A DNA stretch of 64,000 nucleotides. It comes from Streptomyces malaysiensis subsp. samsunensis. Its GTDB lineage: Bacteria; Actinomycetota; Actinomycetes; Streptomycetales; Streptomycetaceae. The position numbers were made by a program, and so were the translations under genes. The stretch is taken from NCBI RefSeq assembly GCF_024519315.1, contig NZ_JANIIC010000057.1:1-64000 (forward strand). The letters are read 5' to 3'. Below, in pieces: positions 1 to 8,505 of this stretch. The notes below the pieces were generated by a model. That model did no database searches, was not told where the DNA came from, and was given only the letters and a program-made list of their open reading frames with translations. Numbering within the stretch: position 1 is the stretch's first letter; every line of letters starts with the position of its first letter.

Positions 1-9
1 AACACAACG

Positions 10-50
10 CCACCGCCACCGCCACCGCCACCGCCACCGCCACCGCCACC
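10..50 (+). repeat. CCACCG hexanucleotide tract
   Basis: About six and a half perfect copies of a six-base unit run up to a TGA at 54-56. Read in the frame of that TGA, the tract gives alternating Thr-Ala and ends in Ser-stop, so it may be the last codons of a rightward gene that begins outside the window. The first two bases cannot confirm this. If coding, it would be a low-complexity tail that can slip in length. Confidence 0.5.
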
Positions 51-78
51 AGCTGACTCACGCCCCGGGGAGCCCGCG

Positions 79-429
79 ATGACCGTCCGCCGTGTCGTAC
101 CCAACGTCCGGTCCGAAGCGATGCGGGAGAACCGGGAGTTCTACGGTCTCCTCGGCTTCGAGGAGGCGATGAACCAAGGCTGGATCATGACACTCGCCTC
201 CACCACCAACCCCACCGCCCAGATCAGTGTGATGACCCACGACGAGACCGCCCCGGTGGTCCCCGATGTGAGCGTCGAGGTGGACGACGTGGACGCGGCC
301 TACACGGCGATGTGCGCCAGCGGTGCCGAGATCGTGCACTCCCTGCGGGACGAGGAATGGGGCGTCCGCCGCTTCTTCGTCCGCGACCCCAACGGCCGCG
401 TAATCAATGTACTGAGCCACCGCAGCTGA
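79..429 (+). CDS. VOC (glyoxalase/bleomycin-resistance fold) protein
   Basis: This 116-residue protein has the size and pattern of a single VOC-domain protein. It has an N-terminal strand (RRVVPNVRSE), a short helix carrying FYGLLGFEE, a central strand ending in QISVMTHDE, a DVSVEVDDVDAAY segment, and the family's closing strand FFVRDPNGRVINVLSH. VOC proteins bind a metal in a beta-barrel and act as dioxygenases, isomerases, or binding and resistance proteins; nothing here fixes the substrate. The ATG lies 22 bases after the TGA at 54-56, with only a weak purine stretch (GGGGAG) upstream. It stands alone, with no partner gene that suggests a pathway. The family call is fairly sure, the function is unknown. 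Confidence 0.8.
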   Translation: MTVRRVVPNVRSEAMRENREFYGLLGFEEAMNQGWIMTLASTTNPTAQISVMTHDETAPVVPDVSVEVDDVDAAYTAMCASGAEIVHSLRDEEWGVRRFFVRDPNGRVINVLSHRS

Positions 430-573
430 CCCGGTACGTACCACCCGCCCACTGGACCAGTGTCGCCGCCATGACGAGACGACGCCACCGCGCATCCGCC
501 CTCCCCGTAACGCCGATGAGCGCACGCAGGGTGGACGTGGTCGGCCTCGCCGTTGAACTCCCGCAGTGCCTGC

Positions 574-792
574 TCAGCCGCCAAACCCGCCAGCCTTGAC
601 GCTGCTCACAAAGCCGACCCATGCATCAACGGAAAGAGACAGAGCGGGCCTATCAGGCGACTTGGAGTCGCGCACCTCAACCTTCACCCTCAGATCCGCG
701 ACCTCAAGGCACTCATTGCCCTCTCCACCGCTGTAGCTGCTCTTGAACCAAACCGCTGCTATCGGACCAGCGGAAGGGGCGCGCTCCGTCAC
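574..792 (-). CDS. DUF397 protein (WhiJ-system small partner)
   Basis: A 72-residue protein with the DUF397 pattern: WFKSSYSGGEGNECLEVA near residues 15-32, then a V-RDSK-P segment and a closing region where these proteins usually have a W-F-G motif (here AWVGFVSSVKAGGFGG). Its start codon overlaps the stop of the upstream XRE regulator by four bases (789-792), so the two are translationally coupled. In Streptomyces, DUF397 proteins are the small acidic partners of WhiJ-type XRE regulators in development and antibiotic control. Here it probably modulates the neighbouring DNA-binding protein. No enzyme motif is visible. Confidence 0.88.
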   Translation of the reverse strand: MTERAPSAGPIAAVWFKSSYSGGEGNECLEVADLRVKVEVRDSKSPDRPALSLSVDAWVGFVSSVKAGGFGG

Positions 793-1661
793 GGGGACAG
801 CTCCTGTCGGACTTTGGCCAGCAGCCGCAGAGACGCTGAGGGGTCGGCTGCCTGCGATCGAAGGTAGTCGAAGGTCAATTTATAGGACCGCACGTCCTCT
901 GCCTCGTCCAGATACAGGCCACGACGGCGCATCTCGATATAGACCACGGCCATGGAGTTGAGCGGGTTCCGCTCGTCGTCTCGCCCCAAGACCACGAAGT
1001 GACCCGTACCCGCCGCATGGGCGCCAGCCGTGAACGGCAAAACCTGAATGTCGACGTTCGGAGTCTGGGCCATCTCATGCAGATGGGCCATCTGCTCAGC
1101 CATGACAGCCCGCCCGCCGACGTCGCGCCGCAGCACGGCCTCATCGAGAACCACCCACAGATGCAAGGTCGGGTCCCGGCGCAGGATTTCTTGCCGCTGG
1201 ATCCGCGCGTCCACCATGCGCTCGATCTCTCCGTTGGAACTACGCATCTCCCGTGCCTGGTGGATCGCCAGAGCGTACAGGCGCGTCTGGAGCAGGCCGG
1301 GGACGACCGTGTTGGCGTAGACGTGTTCGTACGCCGCCTCATGTTCGAAGGACACCAGCGGGTCCATCCACTCCGGCACAGCGCTGTTGCCCACCCACCA
1401 GCCATCGGTTTGCGACTTGGCCACCTTGACGAGCGCGTCCCGCTCTCCAGCGGACGCGTCACAGGCATCGGCCAGCGCCTTGACCGTGGCCCAGCGGATA
1501 CGTGCCCGGTCCTGCCACATCTCATAACGGCTGACCGTCGCCTTGCTGACTCCGGCGCGCTCTGCCACCTGGGCCTGCGTCAGGCCGCAACGCTCCCGCA
1601 AAGCGATCAGCCCACGGGCGATCTGCATACGCCCAGCAGGCCCCGTCAGCGTTGCGGTCAT
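789..1661 (-). CDS. XRE-family regulator with DUF5753 domain (WhiJ-like)
   Basis: A 290-residue DNA-binding protein. Residues about 14-70 form a Cro/cI-type helix-turn-helix (GLTQAQVAERAGVSKATVSR). Residues about 100-285 match the DUF5753 region (FEHEAAYEHVYANTVVPGLL, then LDEAVLRR and VLPFTAGAHA), the usual C-terminal domain of WhiJ-like regulators in actinomycetes. It heads a two-gene leftward unit with the DUF397 gene and is divergent from an RsbW-like ATPase gene, the standard three-gene arrangement of this developmental regulator family. The target genes cannot be read from sequence. The spacer on its 5' side contains an inverted repeat that could be its own operator. Confidence 0.93.
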   Translation of the reverse strand: MTATLTGPAGRMQIARGLIALRERCGLTQAQVAERAGVSKATVSRYEMWQDRARIRWATVKALADACDASAGERDALVKVAKSQTDGWWVGNSAVPEWMDPLVSFEHEAAYEHVYANTVVPGLLQTRLYALAIHQAREMRSSNGEIERMVDARIQRQEILRRDPTLHLWVVLDEAVLRRDVGGRAVMAEQMAHLHEMAQTPNVDIQVLPFTAGAHAAGTGHFVVLGRDDERNPLNSMAVVYIEMRRRGLYLDEAEDVRSYKLTFDYLRSQAADPSASLRLLAKVRQELSP

Positions 1662-1898
1662 GCCTCAACTCCCTCCACCAGCCAGGCAACTGTGCCTGAC
1701 GAACTACTCATCAACGCGCCGAGCGTACGGCTCAGACGCATTCGTTCGAGGCTGCATCGCAAGCAGTCACTCACATGAATGAACTACACAGAGACGAAGA
1801 CCATTCATTGAACTCCAATGGCAAGCTTCTCATGAACGTCGCAGATTGCTCTTTGACAGCTCCGACCTGCATGCCACCGCTCGACATGAGGAGTAGCC
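1662..1898. promoter_or_regulatory. Divergent promoter region with ATGAATG/CATTCAT inverted repeat
   Basis: This 237-base spacer between the leftward XRE gene and the rightward ATPase gene is less GC-rich than its flanks. A seven-base inverted repeat, ATGAATG (1775-1781) and CATTCAT (1802-1808), is separated by 20 bases and is a candidate operator for the XRE protein. A clear Shine-Dalgarno sequence (GAGGAG) precedes the ATG at 1899. I could not fix -35/-10 boxes. Confidence 0.4.
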
Positions 1899-2321
1899 AT
1901 GACGTCACGCCCTCTACCAATCGGCAGCCCATCCGAGCATTGGCGCCTCCCACGCCATCCACGCAGCGTTGGACGCGCACGTCAGCGACTTCGGCAGGAA
2001 CTGACGGCAAGGCGGATCTCAACCGACATGCTGGCGACAGCGGAACTGCTTCTGTCAGAGCTGGTCACCAACGCGGTACAGCACGCGCACGTCCTGCCGG
2101 GCCGAGAGATCGAAGTGAGCTACGAGCTGTCCAACAGTCACCTGCGCGTCGAAGTCGCCGACGCCTCGGACGAACAGCCGGAGCAACGCGCAGTGGATAA
2201 CAACGACGAGCGCGGCCGTGGCCTACTGCTCGTGGACGCCCTTGCAACGAAGTGGGGTGTAAGCCCTCAGAGCATCATCGGCAAGTTCGTGTGGTTCGAG
2301 CTGCCACTGCCGATGGACTGA
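1899..2321 (+). CDS. RsbW-like ATP-binding protein (HATPase_c)
   Basis: A 140-residue stand-alone GHKL ATPase domain. The N-box is ELVTNAV at residues 54-60, the D-box VADAS at 86-90, and the G-box ERGRGLLLVDALA at 104-116, all in the order found in anti-sigma-factor kinases of the RsbW/SpoIIAB type. Streptomyces genomes carry many such short proteins beside WhiJ-like XRE and DUF397 genes, as here. It may phosphorylate or sequester a partner, but no anti-anti-sigma factor or sigma factor is encoded nearby. The start is chosen from GAGGAG seven bases upstream. Length is normal and the domain is complete. Confidence 0.9.
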   Translation: MTSRPLPIGSPSEHWRLPRHPRSVGRARQRLRQELTARRISTDMLATAELLLSELVTNAVQHAHVLPGREIEVSYELSNSHLRVEVADASDEQPEQRAVDNNDERGRGLLLVDALATKWGVSPQSIIGKFVWFELPLPMD

Positions 2322-2377
2322 CTCCACCGCGACCCAAGCAGCGCGCCTGAATCGTGAGCCGGGCAAAGTGTGGGGTT

Positions 2378-3001
2378 TTACTCTTCCATCAATGTTGAAC
2401 CATCGGGGAATTTGAGTTCCGCCACATGAGACAACATGTGCGCGTAGGACAGAAAAGCCGGTTCGATGGACCCTTCAAGCGGATCCCCGTTGTAAGAGTC
2501 GTCCCACAGATCCTCTAGTGAAAATTCATAAATCCGCCTGTCGGAGGAGTGTGCCAGGTTGATCGCAATATAGTGATCCGCACCATACCACGACCCGATC
2601 GGATACACGCCAGCTTCCCCGACTAAAAATTCCATCTCCTCCTCATCCACATTCCCGAGGGCGATCTCGAACCACTTCACCACGTCCGAGTCAGCAAGTG
2701 TGCACTCATAGTCGTAGCCGTCAAATCTCGCCAGCGCAGGTGGGTGCACAAAAGAGAGTGTCATTAGGGTTTGACGAAGCCATACTGGAAGATGAATCCC
2801 ATCCCTGGATTCGAGGCCATCAATCAGACCGCTATGGCCCTTGACAAATACCAGGGACGGAAATCTGTGAACGAACCTCCTCAGTGCTTCCACATCGCCA
2901 CTATCAAGCGATGAATTAGATACCCAGCTCAATGCGTCAGAATAACGGCCCGTCGAATCAACTCGGTCGCCATGCGAGGTTCCATCCACACTTAGGTCCA
3001 A
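2378..3001 (-). CDS. Candidate immunity protein (SUKH/SMI1-KNR4-like)
   Basis: A 207-residue acidic soluble protein. Its start (TTG at 2999-3001) overlaps the end of the large effector gene by ten bases, the classic position of an immunity gene. The segments VYPIGSWYGADHYIAINL and RRIYEFSLEDLWDD (about residues 135-170) resemble the strand pattern of SUKH (SMI1/KNR4) immunity proteins, and an LPVWLR segment stands where that family usually has its N-terminal LP motif. The match is by eye and only moderate. Base composition is clearly poorer in GC than the neighbours and agrees with the 3' third of the effector gene, so the two probably arrived together. Inferred role: to bind and block the effector's C-terminal nuclease. 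A later GTG start is possible. Confidence 0.6.
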   Translation of the reverse strand: MDLSVDGTSHGDRVDSTGRYSDALSWVSNSSLDSGDVEALRRFVHRFPSLVFVKGHSGLIDGLESRDGIHLPVWLRQTLMTLSFVHPPALARFDGYDYECTLADSDVVKWFEIALGNVDEEEMEFLVGEAGVYPIGSWYGADHYIAINLAHSSDRRIYEFSLEDLWDDSYNGDPLEGSIEPAFLSYAHMLSHVAELKFPDGSTLMEE

Positions 3002-6000
3002 TCAGAGAAGTTCTTTTCCACCTGCTTAAAATTGTCCTGCTGATTCACCTTGGCCACTTCGTTCTGGTCTTTATCCACGGCCAGCGGGTGAATTTCGAGC
3101 GGAAAATCACGCACTCCATCCCAAATCCACGTCCGCATGTGAATCTCCGCGTTTGCCGCAGCATCCCTGATTGTCTGAGCTGCGGACAGCACATTCCTCA
3201 GCCCATCATGAAATTTCTTCGTCCCCTTCGTCTTCGGCTTCCCAGCCACGTACACGGCCCCAACATGGCCGCTCGGGACAGTGTATTTCTTTCGCTGCCC
3301 ATCAACCTCGTACTCTTCCGCACGAGGAGGCGCGTCCGAAAGATTATGAAATACCAGATATGCCGTATAACTACGCAACTCGTGCTGAAGATCAATCCAC
3401 CGAGCGCCATCCACCGCATCTTGCTCACGCTTTATTATTTCCAAAATCCGATCACTAGGAATCCACTCATGATGGCCATCCACCGCACCACGGAACCTAT
3501 CCTTGACGAATTCTCGAGCCTCTCCGAGCGGAGGCTTATTCCACGCCTTACCAAAGAATTCCATATCTACTTTGTAGTGCCTACCACCCCATTCCACCGA
3601 CTCATGCCCGCCGCCTGCGATCTTCTTAAGGAAGGCGACAATACCCTTTTCACCTTTCGCGCTCGGGACGGCAATGCGCAGAATCTCCTTGTAATTGGCG
3701 CTACTGAGTTCGATACTCCCGCCAGCCACAAGCTCCTCTGGGCTGGCTTTTGCAACAATCTCAAACCTATCGGATTTCTCCGAAAATTCCGCTCGCAAGG
3801 ACTTTAGCCCATGCGGCCGCAATCTACCCAACACTTCTCGGATAAGTGAGTCCAGGCGCTCTCGATCCGGCAAGGGCTTCGACGTTGGAGCGCGGAGCAT
3901 GTTACGCGCCTCACGCTTGACATCGACTCGCCCATCTCGGGTTGGTTTCGCATGACTCCCACCCCCGCCTACCCCTTGCGGAGAATCCGAATTATTAACA
4001 AGTCCACCCGCATTCTTTCGTTTCCTGATTTTCTTGCGAACGTCACGAGAATTCTTTCTAATCTTCCTCCAGAGCTTTTTGCCTGCCTGGGCGATTTTGG
4101 TGACGATTTTGTCTATGGCTCGGTTGACCGGGCGGGAGACTTTTTGGAAGACCTGTTTGATTTTGTTGGCCAAGCCGCCGATGCCGAGCAAGGACGCGAG
4201 GAGGCCGATGAGGAGGGGGATGCTGGCCGCCAGGGCGGTTTCGATTGTTTTGGGGACGCCGGCTGCGCCGCCGTTGGCTATGGCTATGACCGCGTCCAGG
4301 ACCGCGTTGACGAAGTCGACGACCTGGGCGCCCTGGTTCACGACGAAGGAGACGATGTCGATGATGGCCTTGGCCGCTCGAACGAAGGCGGAGGCGGGGT
4401 TGAGGAGGGAGAGGATCCAGGTGATGCCCGCGATGATGACCGTGGGGATCAGGTAGGACTTGAGCTCTTCGAGGATGGTGGACTTCAGGTCGCCGGTTTC
4501 GGCGGTGATTTCCTTTGCCGCGCCTGCCGGGCCCTCCGTCGCCAGCGCCTTCGCGACCGGGACCGATTGTTCGGCCTTGCTCATGGCCTGGTCGGGGACG
4601 CCCTTGCGGGTGATGCGGGAGCGGATGTTCGCCCAGGTCAGGCCCAGCAGGGAGGCGATCAGCTGGATTATGCCTTTTAGGTCGAACTTTGCGGGAATCT
4701 CTATTCCGGCTTTGACGCTCGTGCCCAACAGCCAGGACACCAGGCCCGATTGGAGGTGGGTGCCGATGTTGGACATGAACTGCTGGAGGCCGGCGCCGAC
4801 GGAGCGGACCAGGTTGCCCAGGAAGCCGATCGGGTCCTTGATGATCTTCATGATGGCGCTGGCGGCCTTGGCCAGGATGCCCATCAGGAGGTTCTTGAGA
4901 TCGTTGATCGTCTTGATGACACCGACGACCGCGTCCACGGCCTTCTGGACCAGCCCCTTGTTCGCCTCCTGGAGTTTCTTGATCTCCTCGTCGACCGCGT
5001 TGAGGGCCTGGGTGTACTTCTGGGCCAGGGTCTGGACCAGTTCCTTCGATTTGTCGTTGACCTCCGATTCGAGGTCGTCGAACTTTCCGGCGAAGTCCTT
5101 CGCCGCGTCCTGGCCGTACTTCTTCAGATCAGCGGGGAGCTTGTCGACCTCCGCCTTCAGTTCGGCGCGGCCCTTGGCGATACGGGTTTTCGCCTTGCCC
5201 AGTTCGGTGCCGATCGTGTCGGCGATGGAGGAGATGACGCCCTGCATCTGGTTGACGTAGAGCTTGCGGGACTCCTGGAAGAGCTGATTGGCCTCCTCCG
5301 GCATACCGGCGATCTTGTCCTTGGCCCATTTGGCCGGGCCCCAGAAGCCGCCGTAGCGCTTGTCCTTGTACTCCTTCATCCGGCGCTTCTGGTCTTTGTT
5401 GAAGGCGTCCCGGGCCTTCTTCTCGCCCTCCTCGAACTGTTTGTCGACCTTGCCGTCAAGGCCCTCGAGGATGCCCTCGACGTCCTTCTTCGCGGCGTCG
5501 AAGACCTTTTGGAGCTTTGCGGTGACCTCCTCCCGCTTCTGCTCGTCCTTCGACTTGGTCTCGCCCTTGCCGCCGTCGACCTGCTTGCCCGCGCCCGCGC
5601 GGGCGGCGGTCAGGGCGGACATGGCCTGGGTGCCAGCCCCGGCGGCGTGTGATTTCGCGGTGGCGAGCTGCTGTTTCTCGCCCGCGCGGGCCTGCCCGGG
5701 GGCCGTCGCTGAGTGCTGTTCGGCCTTCTTCTTCTCGCCGAGGGCGGCGGTGAACTCCGGTTCGTTGCTCTTGGCCAGTTGCTCCTCGGTGACGTCCGCG
5801 TCCGCCATCTGCTGGTCGGTCTTCTTCGGGCCCTCGGAGAAGTCCGTGACCTCGGGCGGCTGTTGCTGCGGGGTCGCGTCCGCCGCGTTCGGTGCGCCCG
5901 GGTTGGCCGGAGGCTGGTCCGGCTTCATCGGGGTGACTTCTTTTTCCTTGGCCTGCGAGGTGTCCGGGGCGGCTTTGGTGGTGGTCTCGATGTCCTTCGA

Positions 6001-6654
6001 CGACGCGTTCTTGCCGTCGGTGACCTTGCCGTCGACCTCGCCCTTGATCTTGTCGGCCTTGCCGGAGTCGGCGAACTTGTCGGCCTCGTCGAGGTTCTTG
6101 GGCGCCTGCGCGGCGATCGCCTCGTTCACCGCCGCGATAAAGCCCGCCTTGTCGAACTCCCCCGGTTTGGCGGCGTTCATCTTCTCCGCGTTGGCCGCCT
6201 TGCCCTGTGCCTCTTTGTCGTCCGGCGGGGCCACCGCCGCGTCCTGGGCGGACCGGGACTCCGCGGCCGCGGGGTTGTGCTGGGCCAGCTTCCGCTTCTT
6301 CGCCGCCACATCCGACTGGACCTTGCGGAAGCCGGGGGCCTGGGACGGTGGGGGCTTCACCGGCGCCGCGTAGCGCTGGGCGACCAGACGCGAGACCGCC
6401 GAGTTCCCGGCCGCGGTCTGTAGGCGCTGGAGGTGACGGGGGGCCAGACCGGGAGCGGGGGACGGAGGGACCGGGGCAGGGGTGGGGGTGGGGGTGGGGG
6501 TGGGGGTGAGAGCAGCCGTCTGCTCCAAGGCCGAGACCGAAGCCGAGGCCGGATCCGCGACCGGGGGCGCGACCGGGGGCGGCACCGGGCGCTCCTTCGG
6601 CCCGGCCCTCGCGGCCGCGGCCGGCTTCCCTGACCTCTCCGAGGCAGACTTCAT
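2992..6654 (-). CDS. CIS-associated polymorphic effector with C-terminal GHH-type nuclease-like domain
   Basis: A 1220-residue modular protein. Residues 1-70 are Pro/Ala-rich with a (Thr-Pro) run. Residues 74-94 carry LQRLQTAAGNSAVSRL followed by AQR, the leader signature of cargo for extracellular contractile injection systems. Residues about 110-560 are charged and coiled-coil-like (Lys/Glu/Gln/Ala-rich). Residues about 560-830 hold hydrophobic stretches (for example IPTVIIAGITWILSLL and SIPLLIGLLASLLGIGGL). A basic linker leads to a variable tip. In the tip, DGHHEWIPS at about 1059-1067 resembles the GHH signature of HNH/EndoVII-fold toxin nucleases, an assignment made by motif only. The gene is divergent from the sheath gene and overlaps the candidate immunity gene. 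The last ~360 codons are much less GC-rich than the first two thirds. No separate tape-measure gene is present, so the long helical middle might also serve as one (inference). ATG at 6654, weak ribosome site. Confidence 0.85.
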   Translation of the reverse strand: MKSASERSGKPAAAARAGPKERPVPPPVAPPVADPASASVSALEQTAALTPTPTPTPTPAPVPPSPAPGLAPRHLQRLQTAAGNSAVSRLVAQRYAAPVKPPPSQAPGFRKVQSDVAAKKRKLAQHNPAAAESRSAQDAAVAPPDDKEAQGKAANAEKMNAAKPGEFDKAGFIAAVNEAIAAQAPKNLDEADKFADSGKADKIKGEVDGKVTDGKNASSKDIETTTKAAPDTSQAKEKEVTPMKPDQPPANPGAPNAADATPQQQPPEVTDFSEGPKKTDQQMADADVTEEQLAKSNEPEFTAALGEKKKAEQHSATAPGQARAGEKQQLATAKSHAAGAGTQAMSALTAARAGAGKQVDGGKGETKSKDEQKREEVTAKLQKVFDAAKKDVEGILEGLDGKVDKQFEEGEKKARDAFNKDQKRRMKEYKDKRYGGFWGPAKWAKDKIAGMPEEANQLFQESRKLYVNQMQGVISSIADTIGTELGKAKTRIAKGRAELKAEVDKLPADLKKYGQDAAKDFAGKFDDLESEVNDKSKELVQTLAQKYTQALNAVDEEIKKLQEANKGLVQKAVDAVVGVIKTINDLKNLLMGILAKAASAIMKIIKDPIGFLGNLVRSVGAGLQQFMSNIGTHLQSGLVSWLLGTSVKAGIEIPAKFDLKGIIQLIASLLGLTWANIRSRITRKGVPDQAMSKAEQSVPVAKALATEGPAGAAKEITAETGDLKSTILEELKSYLIPTVIIAGITWILSLLNPASAFVRAAKAIIDIVSFVVNQGAQVVDFVNAVLDAVIAIANGGAAGVPKTIETALAASIPLLIGLLASLLGIGGLANKIKQVFQKVSRPVNRAIDKIVTKIAQAGKKLWRKIRKNSRDVRKKIRKRKNAGGLVNNSDSPQGVGGGGSHAKPTRDGRVDVKREARNMLRAPTSKPLPDRERLDSLIREVLGRLRPHGLKSLRAEFSEKSDRFEIVAKASPEELVAGGSIELSSANYKEILRIAVPSAKGEKGIVAFLKKIAGGGHESVEWGGRHYKVDMEFFGKAWNKPPLGEAREFVKDRFRGAVDGHHEWIPSDRILEIIKREQDAVDGARWIDLQHELRSYTAYLVFHNLSDAPPRAEEYEVDGQRKKYTVPSGHVGAVYVAGKPKTKGTKKFHDGLRNVLSAAQTIRDAAANAEIHMRTWIWDGVRDFPLEIHPLAVDKDQNEVAKVNQQDNFKQVEKNFSDWT
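6480..6508 (+). repeat. GGGGGT microsatellite inside the effector gene
   Basis: Four to five copies of a GTGGGG hexamer encode the Thr-Pro run (residues 51-59) of the effector on the minus strand. In-frame gain or loss of units would only lengthen or shorten the proline-rich leader. Confidence 0.8.
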
Positions 6655-6901
6655 CGCAACATCCGGTCACCGGCCGTCCGGCGATACGTCCGCGACATGT
6701 CTGTCAGGGTGCTGGGTCGGCACGCTCCGAGCCCGGGGAAGGCCGGGTAGTGATGGGGGCAAGAATGTCTGCCCGATAGGGAAAGGAAATCGGCTGCCTC
6801 TCGGGCAGGGCGCTCTGTACGCGGGGGCGGCCGAAAGCCCGTTCCCGTTGATCCTTTTCCCGGGAATAATCGATCTCGTTTCCCCGGTCGAGGAGAGTGG
6901 C
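6655..6901. promoter_or_regulatory. Divergent control region of the contractile injection locus
   Basis: A 247-base spacer separates the leftward effector gene from the rightward structural operon, so promoters for both must lie here or reach in from outside. The part at 6770-6880 contains the least GC-rich bases of the spacer (GGAAAGGAAAT, GGGAATAATCGAT). GAGGAG at about 6889-6894 is the ribosome site for the sheath. I found no convincing paired -35/-10 elements. Confidence 0.45.
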
Positions 6902-8470
6902 ATGCCGTCGTACTTGTCCCCGGGTGTCTACGTCGAAGAGGTGGAATCCGGGTCGCGGCCGATCGAGGGGGTCGGGACCTCGGTCGCCGCCTTCATCGGG
7001 TTCGCGCAGAAGGGACCGTTCCACGAGCCGACGCTCATCACCAACTGGACGCAGTTCACCACCGTTTTCGGGGACTTCGTCGAGGGCACCTACCTCGCCT
7101 CCTCCGTCTACGGCTTCTTCGCCAACGGTGGTGGCATCTGCTATGTCGTGCGCATCGGCGACGCGGAGGAGGCGGAGCCGGGCGAGGGGCGCGCGGGCAC
7201 GGCGAAGGAGGTCGCCGCGGGGCCTTCGGCCCAGCTCGGGCCGTATGTCGTACGCACCCTGCCGGGTGTCACCGGGGAGATCACCGTCGAGGTGGCCGAC
7301 CCCGAGGGCGACGACCCGCCGCAGGACGTCTTCGCGCTGGTGGTCAAGCGGGACGGAGTGGTCGCGGAGACCTACCCGGCCGTGACCACCAAGCGCAGCA
7401 AGGAGAACGTGGCCACGCAGGTCAGGGCCCGCTCCCAGCTGATCAGGCTGGAGGAGCCGGGTAAGGGCGCGGCGCCCGCGCGGCCCGAGGCGCAGGTGGT
7501 GACGCTCGCCGCCTCACCCGGGGCCGGCCCGGGGGCCGGGGCGGCGGTGGTGCCGGACACGCTGTCGGCCGATTCCTACGTGGGGGATCCCGACCGGCGG
7601 ACCGGATTCGGCGGTCTGGAGGCGGTCGAGGAGGTCACCATGGTGGCCGCACCGGACCTGATGAGCGCCTACCAGCGGGGTGCGGTGGACCTCGAGACGG
7701 TGATCACGGTGCAACGCGGTCTGATCACCCACTGCGAGGCGATGGGCGACCGGATCGCCATCCTCGATCCGCCGCCCGCCCTGAGCCCGCGCCAGGTCAA
7801 GACCTGGCGGGAGGAGACGACCGGATTCGACTCCAAGTACGCCACCCTCTACTACCCGTGGATCAAGGTGTTCGACCCGGCCGTGGGCCGGGACGCCTTC
7901 ATGCCGCCGAGCGGGCATATCGCGGGGGTGTGGGCGCGGAACGACGAGACGCGCGGGGTGCACAAGGCCCCCGCGAACGAGGTGGTACGGGGCGCCGTCG
8001 CGCTTCAGACGCAGATCACCAAGGGTGAGCACGACCTCCTCAACCCCATCGGGCTCAACTGCATCCGTGCCTTCCCCGGCCGCGGCATCCGGGTATGGGG
8101 CGCACGTACCCTCGCCGATGACACGTCCTGGCGTTATCTCAATGTGCGGCGGCTCTTCAACTACCTGGAGGAGTCGATCCTGGCGGGCACCCAGTGGGTG
8201 GTCTTCGAGCCCAACGACGACGCCCTGTGGGCCCGTGTCCGGCGCACCATCTCGGCGTTCCTGGTCAATGAATGGCGCAAGGGCGCACTCTTCGGGCTGA
8301 CCCCCGACGAAGCCTTCTATGTGAAATGCGACCGCGAGACCAATCCGCCGGAGTCCATCGACGCCGGGCAGGTCATCTGTGAGGTCGGGGTGGCTCCGGT
8401 GAAGCCCGCGGAGTTCGTGGTGTTCCGGCTCGCCCAGCTCTCCGCGGGCACGGGAGCGGTTGACGAGTGA
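6902..8470 (+). CDS. Phage tail sheath protein of contractile injection system
   Basis: A 522-residue sheath protein that would form the contractile outer sleeve. The N-terminus SYLSPGVYVEEVESGSRPI and the following VGTSVAAFIGFAQKGPF are the conserved opening of the family. The C-terminal half carries GVWARNDETRGVHKAPANE, then INPIGLNCIRAFPGRGIRVWGARTL-type and FVVFRLAQL-type segments used for inter-subunit strand exchange (each present in slightly different wording). Residues about 90-220 form the variable outward insertion. The open frame extends far upstream, but the start at 6902 has GAGGAG in place and gives the family N-terminus. It heads the rightward operon, 35 bases before the tube gene. 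Confidence 0.97.
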   Translation: MPSYLSPGVYVEEVESGSRPIEGVGTSVAAFIGFAQKGPFHEPTLITNWTQFTTVFGDFVEGTYLASSVYGFFANGGGICYVVRIGDAEEAEPGEGRAGTAKEVAAGPSAQLGPYVVRTLPGVTGEITVEVADPEGDDPPQDVFALVVKRDGVVAETYPAVTTKRSKENVATQVRARSQLIRLEEPGKGAAPARPEAQVVTLAASPGAGPGAGAAVVPDTLSADSYVGDPDRRTGFGGLEAVEEVTMVAAPDLMSAYQRGAVDLETVITVQRGLITHCEAMGDRIAILDPPPALSPRQVKTWREETTGFDSKYATLYYPWIKVFDPAVGRDAFMPPSGHIAGVWARNDETRGVHKAPANEVVRGAVALQTQITKGEHDLLNPIGLNCIRAFPGRGIRVWGARTLADDTSWRYLNVRRLFNYLEESILAGTQWVVFEPNDDALWARVRRTISAFLVNEWRKGALFGLTPDEAFYVKCDRETNPPESIDAGQVICEVGVAPVKPAEFVVFRLAQLSAGTGAVDE

Positions 8471-8505
8471 TGACCAGCACGACCGACCGATCCTAGGAGG
8501 CTGGT

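Noticed and set aside
3952-5652. Long plus-strand frames rich in Gly, Asp, Val and Leu opposite the effector
   Set aside because: They mirror the Lys/Glu/Ala-rich coiled-coil codons of the effector and have no start context or family features.
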